Source: Corynebacterium endometrii (GTDB lineage: Bacteria; Actinomycetota; Actinomycetes; Mycobacteriales; Mycobacteriaceae). From it: a DNA stretch of 64,000 bases. The translations under genes and the position numbers were made by a program. Shown in pieces: positions 16,485 through 26,370 of the stretch. Below the pieces are notes generated by a model. That model was not told the origin of the DNA, did not search any database, and saw only the letters and a list, made by a program, of their open reading frames with translations. Numbering within the stretch: the first letter of the stretch is position 1; each line of letters opens with the position of its first letter. The stretch covers positions 2,046,001-2,110,000 of the forward strand of contig NZ_CP039247.1 in assembly GCF_004795735.1 (NCBI RefSeq), read 5' to 3'.

Positions 16485-17630
16485 GTGAGCTTAACGATTG
16501 GAAATATCAGCCTCGAATCCCCCGTAGTGTTGGCGCCTATGGCGGGCGTGACCAACGTTGCCTTCCGCACGTTGTGCCGCGAGCAGGAGCGCCAGCGCAC
16601 CGGCACCGTCTCCGGACTCTACGTCTGCGAGATGATCACTGCCCGCGCCCTGGTGGAGCGCAATGAGAAGACGCTGCATATGACCACGTTCGCCCCCGAC
16701 GAGCAGCCGCGGTCCATGCAGCTTTACACCGTGGATCCGGAATACACCTACAAGGCCGCGAAGATGATCGTGGATGAGAATATGGCGGACCACATCGACA
16801 TGAACTTTGGCTGCCCGGTCCCCAAGGTCACCCGGCGCGGCGGCGGTTCCGCGCTGCCGTATAAGCGCCGCCTGTTCGGCAATATCGTCGCCGCCGCCGT
16901 CAAGGCCACGGAGGGAACGGACATTCCGGTCACCGTGAAGTTCCGCGTGGGAATCGACGATGAGCACCACACCCACCTCGACGCCGGCCGCATCGCCGTG
17001 GAGGAGGGCGCCCAGGCCGTTGCCCTTCATGCCCGCACCGCGGCCCAGCGCTACTCCGGCGAGGCGGACTGGAATGAGATCACCCGGCTGAAGGAGCACC
17101 TGGCGCACACCGGCATTCCCGTGCTGGGCAATGGCGATATTTTCAAGGCCACCGACGCCCGCAAGATGATGGATGAGACGGGCTGTGACGGGGTCGTCGT
17201 CGGGCGCGGGTGCTTGGGCCGCCCCTGGTTGTTTGCGGAACTGTCCGCGGAGCTGCGCGGTGAGGAGATCCCGGCGGAGCCGACGCTGGGTGAAGTTACC
17301 GGCATCATCGTGCGCCACGCGGAGCTGTTGGCGGCCCATGATGGCGAGGATCATGCCTGCCGCGATATCCGCAAGCACATTGGCTGGTATCTTCGCGGTT
17401 TCCCGGTGGGCGGTGAGGTTCGCGCGAACCTGTCACGCGTCGATTCCCTGGACCGCCTGCGCGAGCTATTGAAACCGTGGGCCGAGTCCGACGCCCTCGC
17501 AAACGATGCCGACGGCGCCCGCGGCCGCCAAGGCTCCCCCGCCAAGGTTGCCCTGCCCGACGGTTGGCTCGACGATCCCGAAGACGACCGCGTACCAGAG
17601 GGCGCGGAAATCATGCACTCCGGCGGTTAG
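16485..17630 (+). CDS. dusB: tRNA-dihydrouridine synthase (DusB/NifR3 family)
   Basis: This FMN enzyme reduces uridines in tRNA D-loops with NADPH. The TIM-barrel start SLTIGNISLESPVVLAPMAGVTN is typical, the catalytic cysteine is in MNFGCPVPKVTRRGGG, and the FMN phosphate site GVVVGRGCLGRPW lies near residue 230. I place the start at GTG 16485 (381 aa); the open frame extends upstream to 16389, but that part does not resemble the family. It is divergent from the CoA-transferase gene. Confidence 0.9.
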   Translation: MSLTIGNISLESPVVLAPMAGVTNVAFRTLCREQERQRTGTVSGLYVCEMITARALVERNEKTLHMTTFAPDEQPRSMQLYTVDPEYTYKAAKMIVDENMADHIDMNFGCPVPKVTRRGGGSALPYKRRLFGNIVAAAVKATEGTDIPVTVKFRVGIDDEHHTHLDAGRIAVEEGAQAVALHARTAAQRYSGEADWNEITRLKEHLAHTGIPVLGNGDIFKATDARKMMDETGCDGVVVGRGCLGRPWLFAELSAELRGEEIPAEPTLGEVTGIIVRHAELLAAHDGEDHACRDIRKHIGWYLRGFPVGGEVRANLSRVDSLDRLRELLKPWAESDALANDADGARGRQGSPAKVALPDGWLDDPEDDRVPEGAEIMHSGG

Positions 17631-17698
17631 GCCGGCGGCGCCGTGGAGTAGTGATTACTACTTGCTCCCCTCGCCGAGCGAAATCCGGCGGGTGGGTT

Positions 17699-17704
17699 TA
17701 GACT
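17699..17704 (+). promoter_or_regulatory. phoU -10 element (leaderless start)
   Basis: TAGACT ends 6 nt before the phoU ATG, so the expected transcription start (7 nt after the hexamer) is the A of the ATG itself. No ribosome site is present. This predicts a leaderless phoU mRNA. Confidence 0.5.
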
Positions 17705-17710
17705 AGCGCT

Positions 17711-18379
17711 ATGCGTACGGCCTATAGAGATGAAATGAACGCTTTCGCCGCCGATTTGATTGTGATGTGCGATTCCGTGCATAGCATTATGTCCAAATCC
17801 TCGGCGGCGTTGCTGACCGCGAATATTGAAAGCGCGGAGGATGCGCTGACCCAGACCGATTCGCTCGAGGACCTGCGCGCACACTGCGAGGAAAAGGCTG
17901 TACAGCTTTTGGCGTTGGAAAATCCCCTCGCCAAGGACCTGCGCCAGGTGGTTTCCTCCATCTATATTGTCGAGGACCTTCACCGCATGGCGGCACTCGC
18001 GGGCCACGTGGCCAAGTCGGCTCGCCGCAATCACCCGGCCATGGCGATCTCCGAGAACATCCGCGGTTATTTCTCCGAGCTCGCGCGCCTTGTCGATGAG
18101 ATGAACCGCCGCGTGCGCGAATTGCTCGTCAACCCGGATGCGGACGTGGCGCTGCGCCTGACCGAGGATGACGATGCCGTGGATGACATCTGCGCCCACC
18201 TGGTCAAGGTCGTCACGGGCGAGGGATGGGGAGGCACGCCCCGCGAGGCCGTGGACATTTCCCTGCTGTGCCGCTTCTACGAGCGCTACGCCGACCACTG
18301 TGTCAACGTCTCCGCCCGCATTATCTACCTAGCCACCGGCCTGGTCCCGGAGGAATACCTGGACCAGATCAAAAATTAG
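17711..18379 (+). CDS. phoU: phosphate uptake regulator PhoU
   Basis: The 222-aa protein is all-helical with the duplicated three-helix PhoU bundle: metal-binding motifs lie around ENPLAKDLRQVVSSIYIVED in the first half and RFYERYADHCVNVSARI in the second. PhoU restrains phosphate import through PstB and the sensor kinase. It is convergent with pstB and not within the pst operon, across a shared terminator. PhoS and PhoR are also in this window. Confidence 0.92.
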   Translation: MRTAYRDEMNAFAADLIVMCDSVHSIMSKSSAALLTANIESAEDALTQTDSLEDLRAHCEEKAVQLLALENPLAKDLRQVVSSIYIVEDLHRMAALAGHVAKSARRNHPAMAISENIRGYFSELARLVDEMNRRVRELLVNPDADVALRLTEDDDAVDDICAHLVKVVTGEGWGGTPREAVDISLLCRFYERYADHCVNVSARIIYLATGLVPEEYLDQIKN

Positions 18380-18482
18380 CCCGCGGGCTCTGCTTTCCCG
18401 TGGCCTTAGGGGCTCACCGGCCCCGCCCCGTCCCCTTCGGTTCGAACGCTGGCGGCAGCCGCTGACTCATCGACAACCCGAA

Positions 18483-18541
18483 AAAGCCCTTAACGCCACA
18501 ATCCCCCATTCTTCTGAAGGGAATTGAGCCTTAAGGGCTTT
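18483..18541. terminator. bidirectional terminator between phoU and pstB
   Basis: AAAGCCCTTAA (18483-18493) and TTAAGGGCTTT (18531-18541) form a perfect 11-bp stem with a long internal region. The A/T ends give T tracts on either strand, suiting the convergent genes. Confidence 0.75.
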
Positions 18542-18585
18542 AGGTGTGGTGCGGTCACTCCACGCACCTTGGGGACGTGTAGTGC

Positions 18586-19359
18586 CTAGCCGAAGCGGCC
18601 GGAGATGTAATCCTCCGTCTCCTTCTTGTCGGGGTTTTCGAAGATCTTCTTGGTGTCATTGAATTCCACCAGGTTGCCGGGCTTGCCGGTAGCTTCGAGG
18701 GAGAAGAAGCCGGTGCGGTCCGAGACGCGGGCCGCCTGCTGCATATTATGGGTGACGATCACGATGGTGAAGTTCTGCTTCAGTTCGTGAATCAGGTCCT
18801 CGATCGCCAGGGTGGAGATTGGGTCCAGCGCGGAGCACGGCTCATCCATCAGCAGCACCTCGGGTTCCACCGCGATGGCGCGTGCAATGCACAGGCGCTG
18901 CTGCTGACCGCCGGAGAGGCCGCCGCCCGGCTTGTCGAGGCGGTCCTTAACCTCATCCCATAGGTTTGCGCCGCGCAGGGAACGCTCCGCGACTTCCCTC
19001 AGGCGCTTCTTGTTCTTTTCGCCGGATAGCTTCAGGCCGGCAACCACGTTCTCCTCGATGGACATGGTAGGGAAGGGGTTTGCCTTCTGAAACACCATGC
19101 CGATGGTGTTGCGCACGGAAACCGGGTCAACCTTGGGGTCATAGATGTTTTGACCGTCAAGGAGAATCTCACCTTCCACGCGGGCCCCGGGGATAACCTC
19201 ATGCATGCGGTTGATGGTGCGCAACACGGTGGACTTGCCACAACCGGACGGGCCGATGAACGCGGTCACGGCCTTTTCTGGTATGTGCATCTGGACATCG
19301 CGCACCGCGTGGAAATCGCCGTAGTAGATGTTGAGGTTATTGAGTTCAAGCTTGGACAT
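18586..19359 (-). CDS. pstB: phosphate ABC transporter ATP-binding protein
   Basis: The 257-aa ATPase drives the PstSCA importer. It carries Walker [10 protein letters not shown], signature [15 protein letters not shown], Walker [14 protein letters not shown] and the switch histidine in [15 protein letters not shown], which is characteristic of PstB. It is the last gene of pstSCAB, starting 30 nt after pstA. Confidence 0.97.
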   Translation of the reverse strand: MSKLELNNLNIYYGDFHAVRDVQMHIPEKAVTAFIGPSGCGKSTVLRTINRMHEVIPGARVEGEILLDGQNIYDPKVDPVSVRNTIGMVFQKANPFPTMSIEENVVAGLKLSGEKNKKRLREVAERSLRGANLWDEVKDRLDKPGGGLSGGQQQRLCIARAIAVEPEVLLMDEPCSALDPISTLAIEDLIHELKQNFTIVIVTHNMQQAARVSDRTGFFSLEATGKPGNLVEFNDTKKIFENPDKKETEDYISGRFG

Positions 19360-19389
19360 TGAAGTGTGTGTTCCTCTGTGAGTGTAGAA

Positions 19390-20304
19390 CTAGTTCTTAA
19401 CGGAGAATTTTGCGGAAATTACGCGGGCCAAGATGTTCATAATCGCGATGACCAGGACCAGGGTAAACGCCGCGCCCCAGAGCTTGTCTAGGACTGCAGG
19501 CAGGCCACCGGCCTTGTACATATCCAGCATCATCAATGGCAGGGAGGACTGAGGTCCGGAAGTTGGGTCCCAGTTAATGAACTGGGTGGAGCCGACCAAG
19601 ACCAGCACTGGTGCGGATTCACCCATCACGCGAGCCACGGCCAGCATGATGCCGGTGACAATGCCGGACAAAGCGGTAGGCAGCACAATCTTGGCGATTG
19701 TCTTCCACTTGGGAACGCCCAGGGCGTAGGACGCCTCACGCAGATCGGCCGGGACCACGCGCAGCATCTCCTCGGTGTTGCGGACCACGATTGGAATCAT
19801 CAGCAGCACCAGGCTCAACGCCACGGCCAGGCCGGAGCGGTCGAAGCCCAGAACGGAGATCCACACGGCGAAGATGAACAGTGCGGCCACGATGGAGGGG
19901 ACGCCGGAGAGGATGTCCACCATGAAGGTGGTCATGCGGCCAAGCCAGCCGCCGCGGGAATATTCCACCAAGTAGATAGCGGTGAAAATTCCGATTGGCA
20001 CGGAAATAACCGCCGCGATGAGGGTCTGAACCAGGGTACCCACGAGGGCGTGGACCACACCGCCGCCGGGCTGGTTGAGCGGCACGCCCAGCTGAGAGGT
20101 GGTCCACCATTCAGCCGTTAACACGGCGCCGGCGCCGCGGGAAATAACCTCCCATAGCACCCACACCAGCGGCACGAGGGCCAGGAGCATCGTCGCCCAC
20201 ACCAGGACGGTAGCCACGGTGTTAGTTGCCTTGCGCGTGCTTGAAATGCCGGAGATGGTGTGCTTGGTCGAAAGCTCGTTGTGAGCGGTAGATACGGTAG
20301 TCAT
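19390..20304 (-). CDS. pstA: phosphate ABC transporter permease PstA
   Basis: The 304-aa membrane protein has six hydrophobic segments and the PstA-type coupling region VVPADLREASYALGVPKWKT. The cytosolic N-terminus (about 30 residues) is Thr/Ser-rich. It starts 11 nt after pstC and partners with it to form the channel. Confidence 0.96.
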   Translation of the reverse strand: MTTVSTAHNELSTKHTISGISSTRKATNTVATVLVWATMLLALVPLVWVLWEVISRGAGAVLTAEWWTTSQLGVPLNQPGGGVVHALVGTLVQTLIAAVISVPIGIFTAIYLVEYSRGGWLGRMTTFMVDILSGVPSIVAALFIFAVWISVLGFDRSGLAVALSLVLLMIPIVVRNTEEMLRVVPADLREASYALGVPKWKTIAKIVLPTALSGIVTGIMLAVARVMGESAPVLVLVGSTQFINWDPTSGPQSSLPLMMLDMYKAGGLPAVLDKLWGAAFTLVLVIAIMNILARVISAKFSVKN

Positions 20305-20315
20305 GAACTTCTCCC

Positions 20316-21368
20316 CTACTTATTCTTCACAACGGAACGGGCAATGGCGTTGACCACGAAGGTTAGGACGAAGAGCACCAGGCCGGCGGCGATGTACGCG
20401 CCCGCGCGGGTTTCATCGCTGAACTCGGCGGCGGCCAGGGCGATAGCGGTTGCAAAGGTGGTACCACCATCGAACAAGGTGAAGCGGAAGTCCGTGAGCG
20501 GTGAGACCACCATGTACAGGGCCATTGTCTCACCGAGTGCACGGCCCAAGCCCAGCATGGAACCGGAGATGTAGCCGCTCATGCCGAACGGGAGGACGGT
20601 CATGCGGACGACTTCCCAACGCGTCGCGCCCAGCGCGAGCGCGGATTCTATTTGTCCGCGCGGGGTCTGCACGAAGACCTCGCGGGTGGTCGCGGCGATG
20701 ATCGGCAGAATCATGACCGCCAAGACCACGCCACCGGTGAAGATGTTGCGGCCGGTGCCAAAGGATGGGGAATTGTCATAGGTGGCGAACAGGAAGAAGC
20801 CGCCGAAGTGGGTGTTGAGCCATTCGTAGACAACCCCCAGCTTCGGCCCGAGTACCTGCCAGCCCCAGAGGCCGTAGACGATGGACGGCACTGCGGCCAG
20901 CATGTCCACCAGGTAGCCCAGCGGCTTGACCAGACGGGCTGGGGCGTAGTTAGACAGGAAGATTGCAATGCCTAATGCCACCGGCATGGCGATGATGAGC
21001 GCCACCACTGAGATGAGCACCGTGTTCGCCAGAAACGTTGGGATACCGAAGGCCATCGCGGTGGTAACCGCGGTGTCCCAGGGGCCCCCGTAGGTCAAAA
21101 AGCCCCAGAAACCTCCCTCATTAACGCGCAGCGCGGGGATCGCCTGCCAGATGAGGAAGATACCGATGAGAGCGATCATCACGGTAATGATGACGGCCGA
21201 TGAATAGGAGAGGATTTCAAAGACTCGGTCACCCGGGCGCTTGACGCCGGAACGGGCGGCGGCGACTTCTTTTAGCCGCTTTTGTTCCTGTTTATCCGCG
21301 GCCGTGGGGGTAACGGTATTTGTGGGTCCAGACTGAACGTCGGCCCCCGTCATTACGTTATTAGGCAT
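20316..21368 (-). CDS. pstC: phosphate ABC transporter permease PstC
   Basis: The 350-aa permease has a charged cytosolic N-terminal extension of about 45 residues, then six membrane segments. The coupling motif is QIESALALGATRWEVVRMTV. It lies 82 nt after pstS. Confidence 0.96.
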   Translation of the reverse strand: MPNNVMTGADVQSGPTNTVTPTAADKQEQKRLKEVAAARSGVKRPGDRVFEILSYSSAVIITVMIALIGIFLIWQAIPALRVNEGGFWGFLTYGGPWDTAVTTAMAFGIPTFLANTVLISVVALIIAMPVALGIAIFLSNYAPARLVKPLGYLVDMLAAVPSIVYGLWGWQVLGPKLGVVYEWLNTHFGGFFLFATYDNSPSFGTGRNIFTGGVVLAVMILPIIAATTREVFVQTPRGQIESALALGATRWEVVRMTVLPFGMSGYISGSMLGLGRALGETMALYMVVSPLTDFRFTLFDGGTTFATAIALAAAEFSDETRAGAYIAAGLVLFVLTFVVNAIARSVVKNK

Positions 21369-21450
21369 TGAAAGTTCGAGGTCCTCAGATTAAAAGGGTT
21401 ACCGCCTGCACCACTTTTACAGCGGTGCAGACGGAGAACTGAAGGGGAGT

Positions 21451-22551
21451 TTAGAGCGCGTCTACTGCAGCCTGCAGGCGCTCGAGGTGCGCACCGGATA
21501 CTGGTACGTAGCCGCGGGACTCCAGGTCAGCGTTCTGGTTGTCCAGGATGGTCTGCATGAAGGCCTTAACCAGCTTCTGGGTTTCCTCGTCGTAGCCGGC
21601 GGAGCAGACAATCTCATAGGTGGTGAGGATGAGTGGGTAAGCGCCCTCAGCGTCGGAAGCGAAGAGCTTTTCCGCGTCCACAACCATGTTGTTGCCCTCG
21701 GTGGTGAACTCGAGGTTGTCCAGGGTCTTTACAACGGAATCATTGTTGAGCGCGACCGGGCCGTTGCCGAAGTCAATGTTTGCCACTCCCAGGCCCATGT
21801 CAGTTGCGAAACCGGACTCGACGTAGGTGATAGCTCCGTCGTTGCCGGAGACCTCGGTTGCCACACCGGAAGAACCGTTAGCGCCGGTGCCCACAGCCTG
21901 TGGGAAAGCCTTGCCCTCGGAGTCCCAGTTGCCGGTGGAGGCCGCCAGGAACTTCTGGAAGTTCTCAGAGGTACCGGACTCATCGGAGCGGTAGATAACC
22001 TGAATGTCCTTGTCGGGCAGCTCAACGCCCTCATTCTCAGCGGCGATTGCATCATCGTTCCACTTGGTGATCTCACCCTTGAAGATCTGGGCAACGGTCT
22101 CGACGGAGAGGTTTAGTTCGTCCACGCCCTCGAGGTTGTATGCAATTGCAACTGGGCCGATAACCATTGGCAGGTTCCACGCCTCGTTGCCACCGCAGCG
22201 CTCATTGGCCTGGGCCTGCTGCTCCTCGTCCAGTGGGGAGTCCGAACCGGCGAAGGCGGCCTGGCCGCCGATGAACGCCTTCTGACCAGCGCCGGAGCCG
22301 GAAGCGGTGTAAGAAAGGTTGGCGTTTCCACCGGTAGCGGTGTTGAAAGCAACGCCGAAGACGTCCATGGCGTTCTGCTGAGAGGATGCGCCCTCACCAA
22401 CAAGGTTGCCGGAAACGTCAGACTGGGTACCAGCTGCTTCACCGTTTGCGCCTCCAGCGGCCTGGCCACCCTCGTTACAAGCAACGAGTGCCATGGAGGT
22501 TGCCGCGAGGAGGCCCAGGGTGGAAGCGGTGCGCTTGAAGGAAATGGTCAC
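21451..22551 (-). CDS. pstS: phosphate-binding lipoprotein
   Basis: The 366-aa periplasmic-type binding protein has a lipoprotein signal with lipobox ALVAC, giving lipidated C25. The phosphate pocket segments GEGASSQQNAMDVF, AGSDSPLD and YRSDESGTSENFQKF are all present. It is the first gene of pstSCAB and is expected to be induced by PhoR when phosphate is low. Confidence 0.97.
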   Translation of the reverse strand: MTISFKRTASTLGLLAATSMALVACNEGGQAAGGANGEAAGTQSDVSGNLVGEGASSQQNAMDVFGVAFNTATGGNANLSYTASGSGAGQKAFIGGQAAFAGSDSPLDEEQQAQANERCGGNEAWNLPMVIGPVAIAYNLEGVDELNLSVETVAQIFKGEITKWNDDAIAAENEGVELPDKDIQVIYRSDESGTSENFQKFLAASTGNWDSEGKAFPQAVGTGANGSSGVATEVSGNDGAITYVESGFATDMGLGVANIDFGNGPVALNNDSVVKTLDNLEFTTEGNNMVVDAEKLFASDAEGAYPLILTTYEIVCSAGYDEETQKLVKAFMQTILDNQNADLESRGYVPVSGAHLERLQAAVDAL

Positions 22552-22738
22552 GAGGAAAACCTTTCAGGTTAAGAAGATGCTTTTCACCGGCTCTAGGGGT
22601 TCAACCGGATACAGCGCCTTAACCTACGGTCCCTGTGTGAACGATGTCAGGGTTTTTCGATGAATTTAGACTTAACGTTCGTCGCCTTTTGAGTGGATAT
22701 GTAACCTTTTGTTAAACAAGCGGTAGGGTTGCCCCTCA
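22552..22738 (-). promoter_or_regulatory. pstS upstream region
   Basis: The minus strand contains GTTTAACAAAA and GGTTACATATC in tandem (about 22699-22721), two 11-mers of the general spacing used by PhoB-type regulators. The match to a known corynebacterial Pho box is weak, so assignment to PhoR is tentative. The ribosome site is AAAGG near the pstS start. Confidence 0.35.
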
Positions 22739-23599
22739 CTAAGGCCGGGCCCAGACCACATGGTCTTCCTCGACGCTGAATCCCGCGTTTTTGTAGGACT
22801 TAACCGCAGGCTCATTGTCCGCCTCGACGTACAAAATCACCTTACGCGCCCCCTTGTTTTTTAGCCCCTGCAGGCCTACTGCCAGCAGCGGAGCGCCCAA
22901 GCCCCTGCCCCTGAACTCCGTGGCGAGGCCAATGACGTAGACCTCTCCAACGCCATCGCCGTGCCATTTAGTCCAATGGAATCCGGCCAGCGTGTCACCC
23001 TCATACAAGAACCACACATCCTGGGGGTCAAACCACTCCGCTTCCATCCCGCGATGAAGGCGTTCTAGATCCCATCCTCCCTGTTCAGGGTGCCAATCAA
23101 AGGCCTCATTGTTGGCCTCCAGCCACGCCCGCTCAACGGCGTCCCGGCCGTAGAGCTCGGCCGCTTCTTCAAGGTTTAATACTCGTAACCCGGTATTAAC
23201 CTTTGCCGCCGAGAGTTCATCTTCGCCGATGCCCATCACTACGAGATGACGCACCGATTCAAGGCCTTTACTTGCCGCCAGTGCCCGTGCCCCCGGAAGG
23301 TTTCCGTGAGCCCATACCTGGCTTCCCTCGGGTAGCTGCCCGTACAAATCGCCGCCGATTCCGGCCCGCCGCGCCTCCGGCACCACGAACATCTCCACGG
23401 TGTTGCCATCAATCGCGGCCACCGCGACTATCTCCCCGTCTTGGGTGCCCACGATGTGCTCGTGTCCCAGCCGCGGGTCCGTCAAACCGTTAATAAACGC
23501 CTCGGAAAGGGGGGCAATTCCGTCGTGGGTTTGGGCGGCGGCGGCAAGTTCAGCCACGCCGTGGGGGCGGGTTACGCGTTCAAACTTTGTCGAAGTCAT
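22739..23599 (-). CDS. mshD: mycothiol synthase
   Basis: MshD acetylates Cys-GlcN-Ins with acetyl-CoA, the last step of mycothiol, the actinobacterial low-molecular-weight thiol. The roughly 286-aa protein has two tandem GNAT domains: an N-terminal one with PEARRAGIGGDLYGQL and a catalytic C-terminal one with TEFRGRGLGAPLLAVGL. The ATG at 23599 (MTSTKF) is preceded by TAGGGT at 23612-23607, which would start transcription within a base of the ATG. The in-frame GTG at 23608 is the alternative. Confidence 0.93.
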   Translation of the reverse strand: MTSTKFERVTRPHGVAELAAAAQTHDGIAPLSEAFINGLTDPRLGHEHIVGTQDGEIVAVAAIDGNTVEMFVVPEARRAGIGGDLYGQLPEGSQVWAHGNLPGARALAASKGLESVRHLVVMGIGEDELSAAKVNTGLRVLNLEEAAELYGRDAVERAWLEANNEAFDWHPEQGGWDLERLHRGMEAEWFDPQDVWFLYEGDTLAGFHWTKWHGDGVGEVYVIGLATEFRGRGLGAPLLAVGLQGLKNKGARKVILYVEADNEPAVKSYKNAGFSVEEDHVVWARP

Positions 23600-23632
23600 G
23601 CCTACCACCCTAGTGCTGATAGAAATAGAAGG

Positions 23633-24484
23633 GTGACTGCGTTGAAGATTCCTGGCCGATTCGCCCGCCCCGTCGTTGCCCTAGCCAGCGTCGTTGGCGT
23701 GCTGGGTACCGCATGGATAGCCGATTCAGCCATCGCCATGCGCGCGGAACATAACCTCTCCCAGGCGGTGAAGGAAGCCTCGCGCCTTGGCACGTCCCCT
23801 TCCACCTACATTGGCGGCATGCCGTACACGCTAGCCCTGGTCACTAAGGAAGTGCCCCTGGTCGAGGTCCAGGCCCTTGACGTAGAGGTCCCCGATATGG
23901 GGCTTGTCAGCGCGGCGACCACCCTGCGAGACGTTGAAGTTTCCCCTAGCCAGCTGCTTAGTGGCGATCTTCAGGGCGCGCATGTGTCAACGTTGTCCCG
24001 GTCTATCAGTCTGGACGCGGTGGCTCTTGGCCGCCTCCTAGGCATGACGGACCTAGCCATTGCCAACCCAAAGAACATATCCCCTACGGGCGGCGTGGCC
24101 TCAGAGGCCGAACTAACCGGCACGATCCCCGGCGCGCAGGAGCAGGCATCAGCCGTGGTCACCCTCCGCCTGGTGGGTCCTGAGTTCCGGATGATTCCCC
24201 AGGAGGTAAAGAACCTGCCTGCGGGCTTGAGCGAGGATGAGGTCATTGAGGCCTTCACCTTGAAATTCGACACCCGCGAGCTGCCGCTTCCCAACCAGGC
24301 GACGGCGGTCAAGCTGCTGGGCGGATCCATTTCCTTTGAGACCCAGCGGTTCAACACGGACGTGCGCATCGTGGACCTGTCCCCCATCGAGATCGACGGC
24401 CGTTTTGAGGAAGACGGCACGGAAAAGGGCGCGCCGGCCCCTTTAGAGACTGTGCGCGCCCGTAGCGCGAATTCACCTAGTTGA
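23633..24484 (+). CDS. LmeA-like secreted phospholipid-binding protein (DUF2993)
   Basis: The roughly 283-aa product begins with a hydrophobic signal or anchor (FARPVVALASVVGVLGTAWIA) and continues with the DUF2993 beta-rich fold seen in LmeA, a mycobacterial periplasmic factor for lipomannan elongation. Landmarks are YIGGMPYTLALVTKEVPLVEV and SPSQLLSGDLQGAHVSTL. The start is GTG 23633 or, better placed behind GGGTGA, TTG 23642. Its end overlaps the diacylglycerol kinase gene by 8 bp in convergent orientation. The function is inferred from the family only. Confidence 0.75.
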   Translation: MTALKIPGRFARPVVALASVVGVLGTAWIADSAIAMRAEHNLSQAVKEASRLGTSPSTYIGGMPYTLALVTKEVPLVEVQALDVEVPDMGLVSAATTLRDVEVSPSQLLSGDLQGAHVSTLSRSISLDAVALGRLLGMTDLAIANPKNISPTGGVASEAELTGTIPGAQEQASAVVTLRLVGPEFRMIPQEVKNLPAGLSEDEVIEAFTLKFDTRELPLPNQATAVKLLGGSISFETQRFNTDVRIVDLSPIEIDGRFEEDGTEKGAPAPLETVRARSANSPS

Positions 24485-25541
24485 TGCGGATCAAGTCGCG
24501 CAGGATCTGCTTGGCGCTGCGTTCGTGCGGCGGCTCCGGATCACGCGGCGCAAAGACCTCTATCGCATCTACCACTGAGCTCAGCCGGACATGGTCAAAC
24601 TTGCCCTCAGATTCGCCATCGGCCTGGAAGCGCTGCGGCTCGCGCGTGGTCAGGGTAACCGTTTCAGCGTCATCAAACTCAACGGTGTTAGCGGTGGTCA
24701 GCTTGTTGAGCAGGCGCCGCTTGTCCGCACCGGCCAGGTGCAGCATGCCCACCAGGCCCGTGACGCCGCCCAGGTCAGTCAGGCCGAACAGGCCAAGCCC
24801 CTGGGAGAATGAATTCTCCGGGTTGGTCACCACCGGCAGCGGTCCCAGGAAGGTCCACGGGTTGGTGTTAGAAGCAAAAATCAAAGGAGCATCCTTCATC
24901 TTCAGCTCCTTGCCGTTCATGGCCCTTGCCTCCACCGTAATCTGCGGTGGCGTGCGCCGGGCGCGCAGGTAGCCGCGGACGGCGACGGACAGGTAACGCA
25001 GCGGCGTGGCGGAAAACCCTTTTTCTCGGGCGCGGTCCACGCGGGCCAGGACGTCAGCATCGAGGCCGAAGCCCGCATTTACCGCAAACCAACGCTCATT
25101 CCACGTACCCAGGCAGATCTTGCGTGTCTGGTTACGTTCCAGCAGGCGCGCCAGCACGTGCGTCGCCTCCACCGGTGACGCCGGGAATCCCAGCGCACGA
25201 ACGAAGACGTTGGCTGAGCCGGTTGGGATAATGGCTAATGCCGGAAGCTGCTCCGGTTGCGGGCGGTCACCGGGCGCGACCTTGCCGTCTTCATCCAGCT
25301 CAACGGGGCCAAGCATGCCGTTGATAATTTCGGCAACGGTGCCGTCACCGCCCACGGCCACAATGGCGTCAAAATCATCACGCGTAAGCCCGCTAACTAT
25401 CTCTTCGGCATGGCGTGGATAATGCGTGTTTTTAACGAGCATCTCAACGCCTTCCACGTCCCTTAAGACTGGAATGATTTGCCTAAACAGGCCCTCATTC
25501 TGGCTGGTGGAGTTTGGATTACAGATAAGTAGGATTCGCAC
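24477..25541 (-). CDS. diacylglycerol/lipid kinase family protein
   Basis: The 354-aa protein has the DagK catalytic domain with nucleotide motif VAVGGDGTVAEIINGM (about 61-76) and IPTGSANVFVRALGFP, followed by the beta-sandwich C-terminal domain. Such enzymes phosphorylate diacylglycerol or related lipids. Adjacency to the LmeA-like gene suggests envelope lipid metabolism, but the substrate is not defined. Confidence 0.85.
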   Translation of the reverse strand: MRILLICNPNSTSQNEGLFRQIIPVLRDVEGVEMLVKNTHYPRHAEEIVSGLTRDDFDAIVAVGGDGTVAEIINGMLGPVELDEDGKVAPGDRPQPEQLPALAIIPTGSANVFVRALGFPASPVEATHVLARLLERNQTRKICLGTWNERWFAVNAGFGLDADVLARVDRAREKGFSATPLRYLSVAVRGYLRARRTPPQITVEARAMNGKELKMKDAPLIFASNTNPWTFLGPLPVVTNPENSFSQGLGLFGLTDLGGVTGLVGMLHLAGADKRRLLNKLTTANTVEFDDAETVTLTTREPQRFQADGESEGKFDHVRLSSVVDAIEVFAPRDPEPPHERSAKQILRDLIRIN

Positions 25542-25671
25542 GGGACCATTCTAACCATGAAATACCACGCATGAATGCTTTCCCCGTCTCACTAACTGCC
25601 GCCTTCAACGCCCTCGCGCGCCTTCGCGCTGGTTTAGCGTCTTGCCCTAATCAACTACTAGGCTGGTGCGC

Positions 25672-26370
25672 ATGACTGAAAGCAATGACAATACCCCTCG
25701 CACCGCCGATACCGCCGCGGACGCGGCGGCCGCCAATACCGGCGCTAATGGCAAGCTCAACGGCAACGACGCCGTGAACATGGCCGCGGAGGCCTGGAAG
25801 GACGCCTCCAGCCGCAATATCCCCGCCATTGATTTGGGTGATACCCCTCTGGAGGAAGACACCGCAAACCTGCGCCAAGGACCTTCCCTTCATGACGGTC
25901 TGCTTGCGCTGCTCCCGCTCGTCGGCGTGTGGCAGGGCGAAGGCCAGGCCCATGACGCCGAAGGCAATCAATACACCTTTGGCCAGCAATTGATCATTGC
26001 CCATGATGGCGGCAACTACCTCACCTATTCCTCCCGCACGTGGAAGATCGACGAGGAGGGCAAGCCATCAGGCGCCGACGTTCGCGAAAACGGTTACTGG
26101 CGCGTGTCCCTCAAGGATGAAATTGAGATGACCTACACCTCCTCCAATGGCATCGTGGAGATCTTTTACGGCGAGCCATTCAACGAGCGTGCATGGTCCC
26201 TGCAGTCCGCATCCACCATGGTCACGGAAACCGGCCCAAAGACCTTGGGCCCAGGAAAGCGTATGTACGGCCTGATGCCTAACAACAACCTTGGTTGGGT
26301 TGATGAGCGCATGGTTGACGGCGAGATGCGCCCATACATGTCCGCCGAGCTGGTGCGTATCGCCGGCTAG
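25672..26370 (+). CDS. nitrobindin-like FABP-family protein
   Basis: The 232-aa product has a polar, Ala/Asn-rich N-terminus of about 75 residues and a ten-strand beta barrel starting at LLPLVGVWQGEGQA, the GxWxGxG signature of nitrobindins. Nitrobindins bind ferric heme through a C-terminal histidine; here the C-terminus reads RPYMSAELVRIAG with no histidine at the expected place, matching the class called ferric nitrobindin-like. TAGGCT at 25659-25664 predicts a leaderless start at the ATG. Its TAG stop shares the tetramer CTAG with the stop of pabC on the other strand. Confidence 0.8.
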   Translation: MTESNDNTPRTADTAADAAAANTGANGKLNGNDAVNMAAEAWKDASSRNIPAIDLGDTPLEEDTANLRQGPSLHDGLLALLPLVGVWQGEGQAHDAEGNQYTFGQQLIIAHDGGNYLTYSSRTWKIDEEGKPSGADVRENGYWRVSLKDEIEMTYTSSNGIVEIFYGEPFNERAWSLQSASTMVTETGPKTLGPGKRMYGLMPNNNLGWVDERMVDGEMRPYMSAELVRIAG

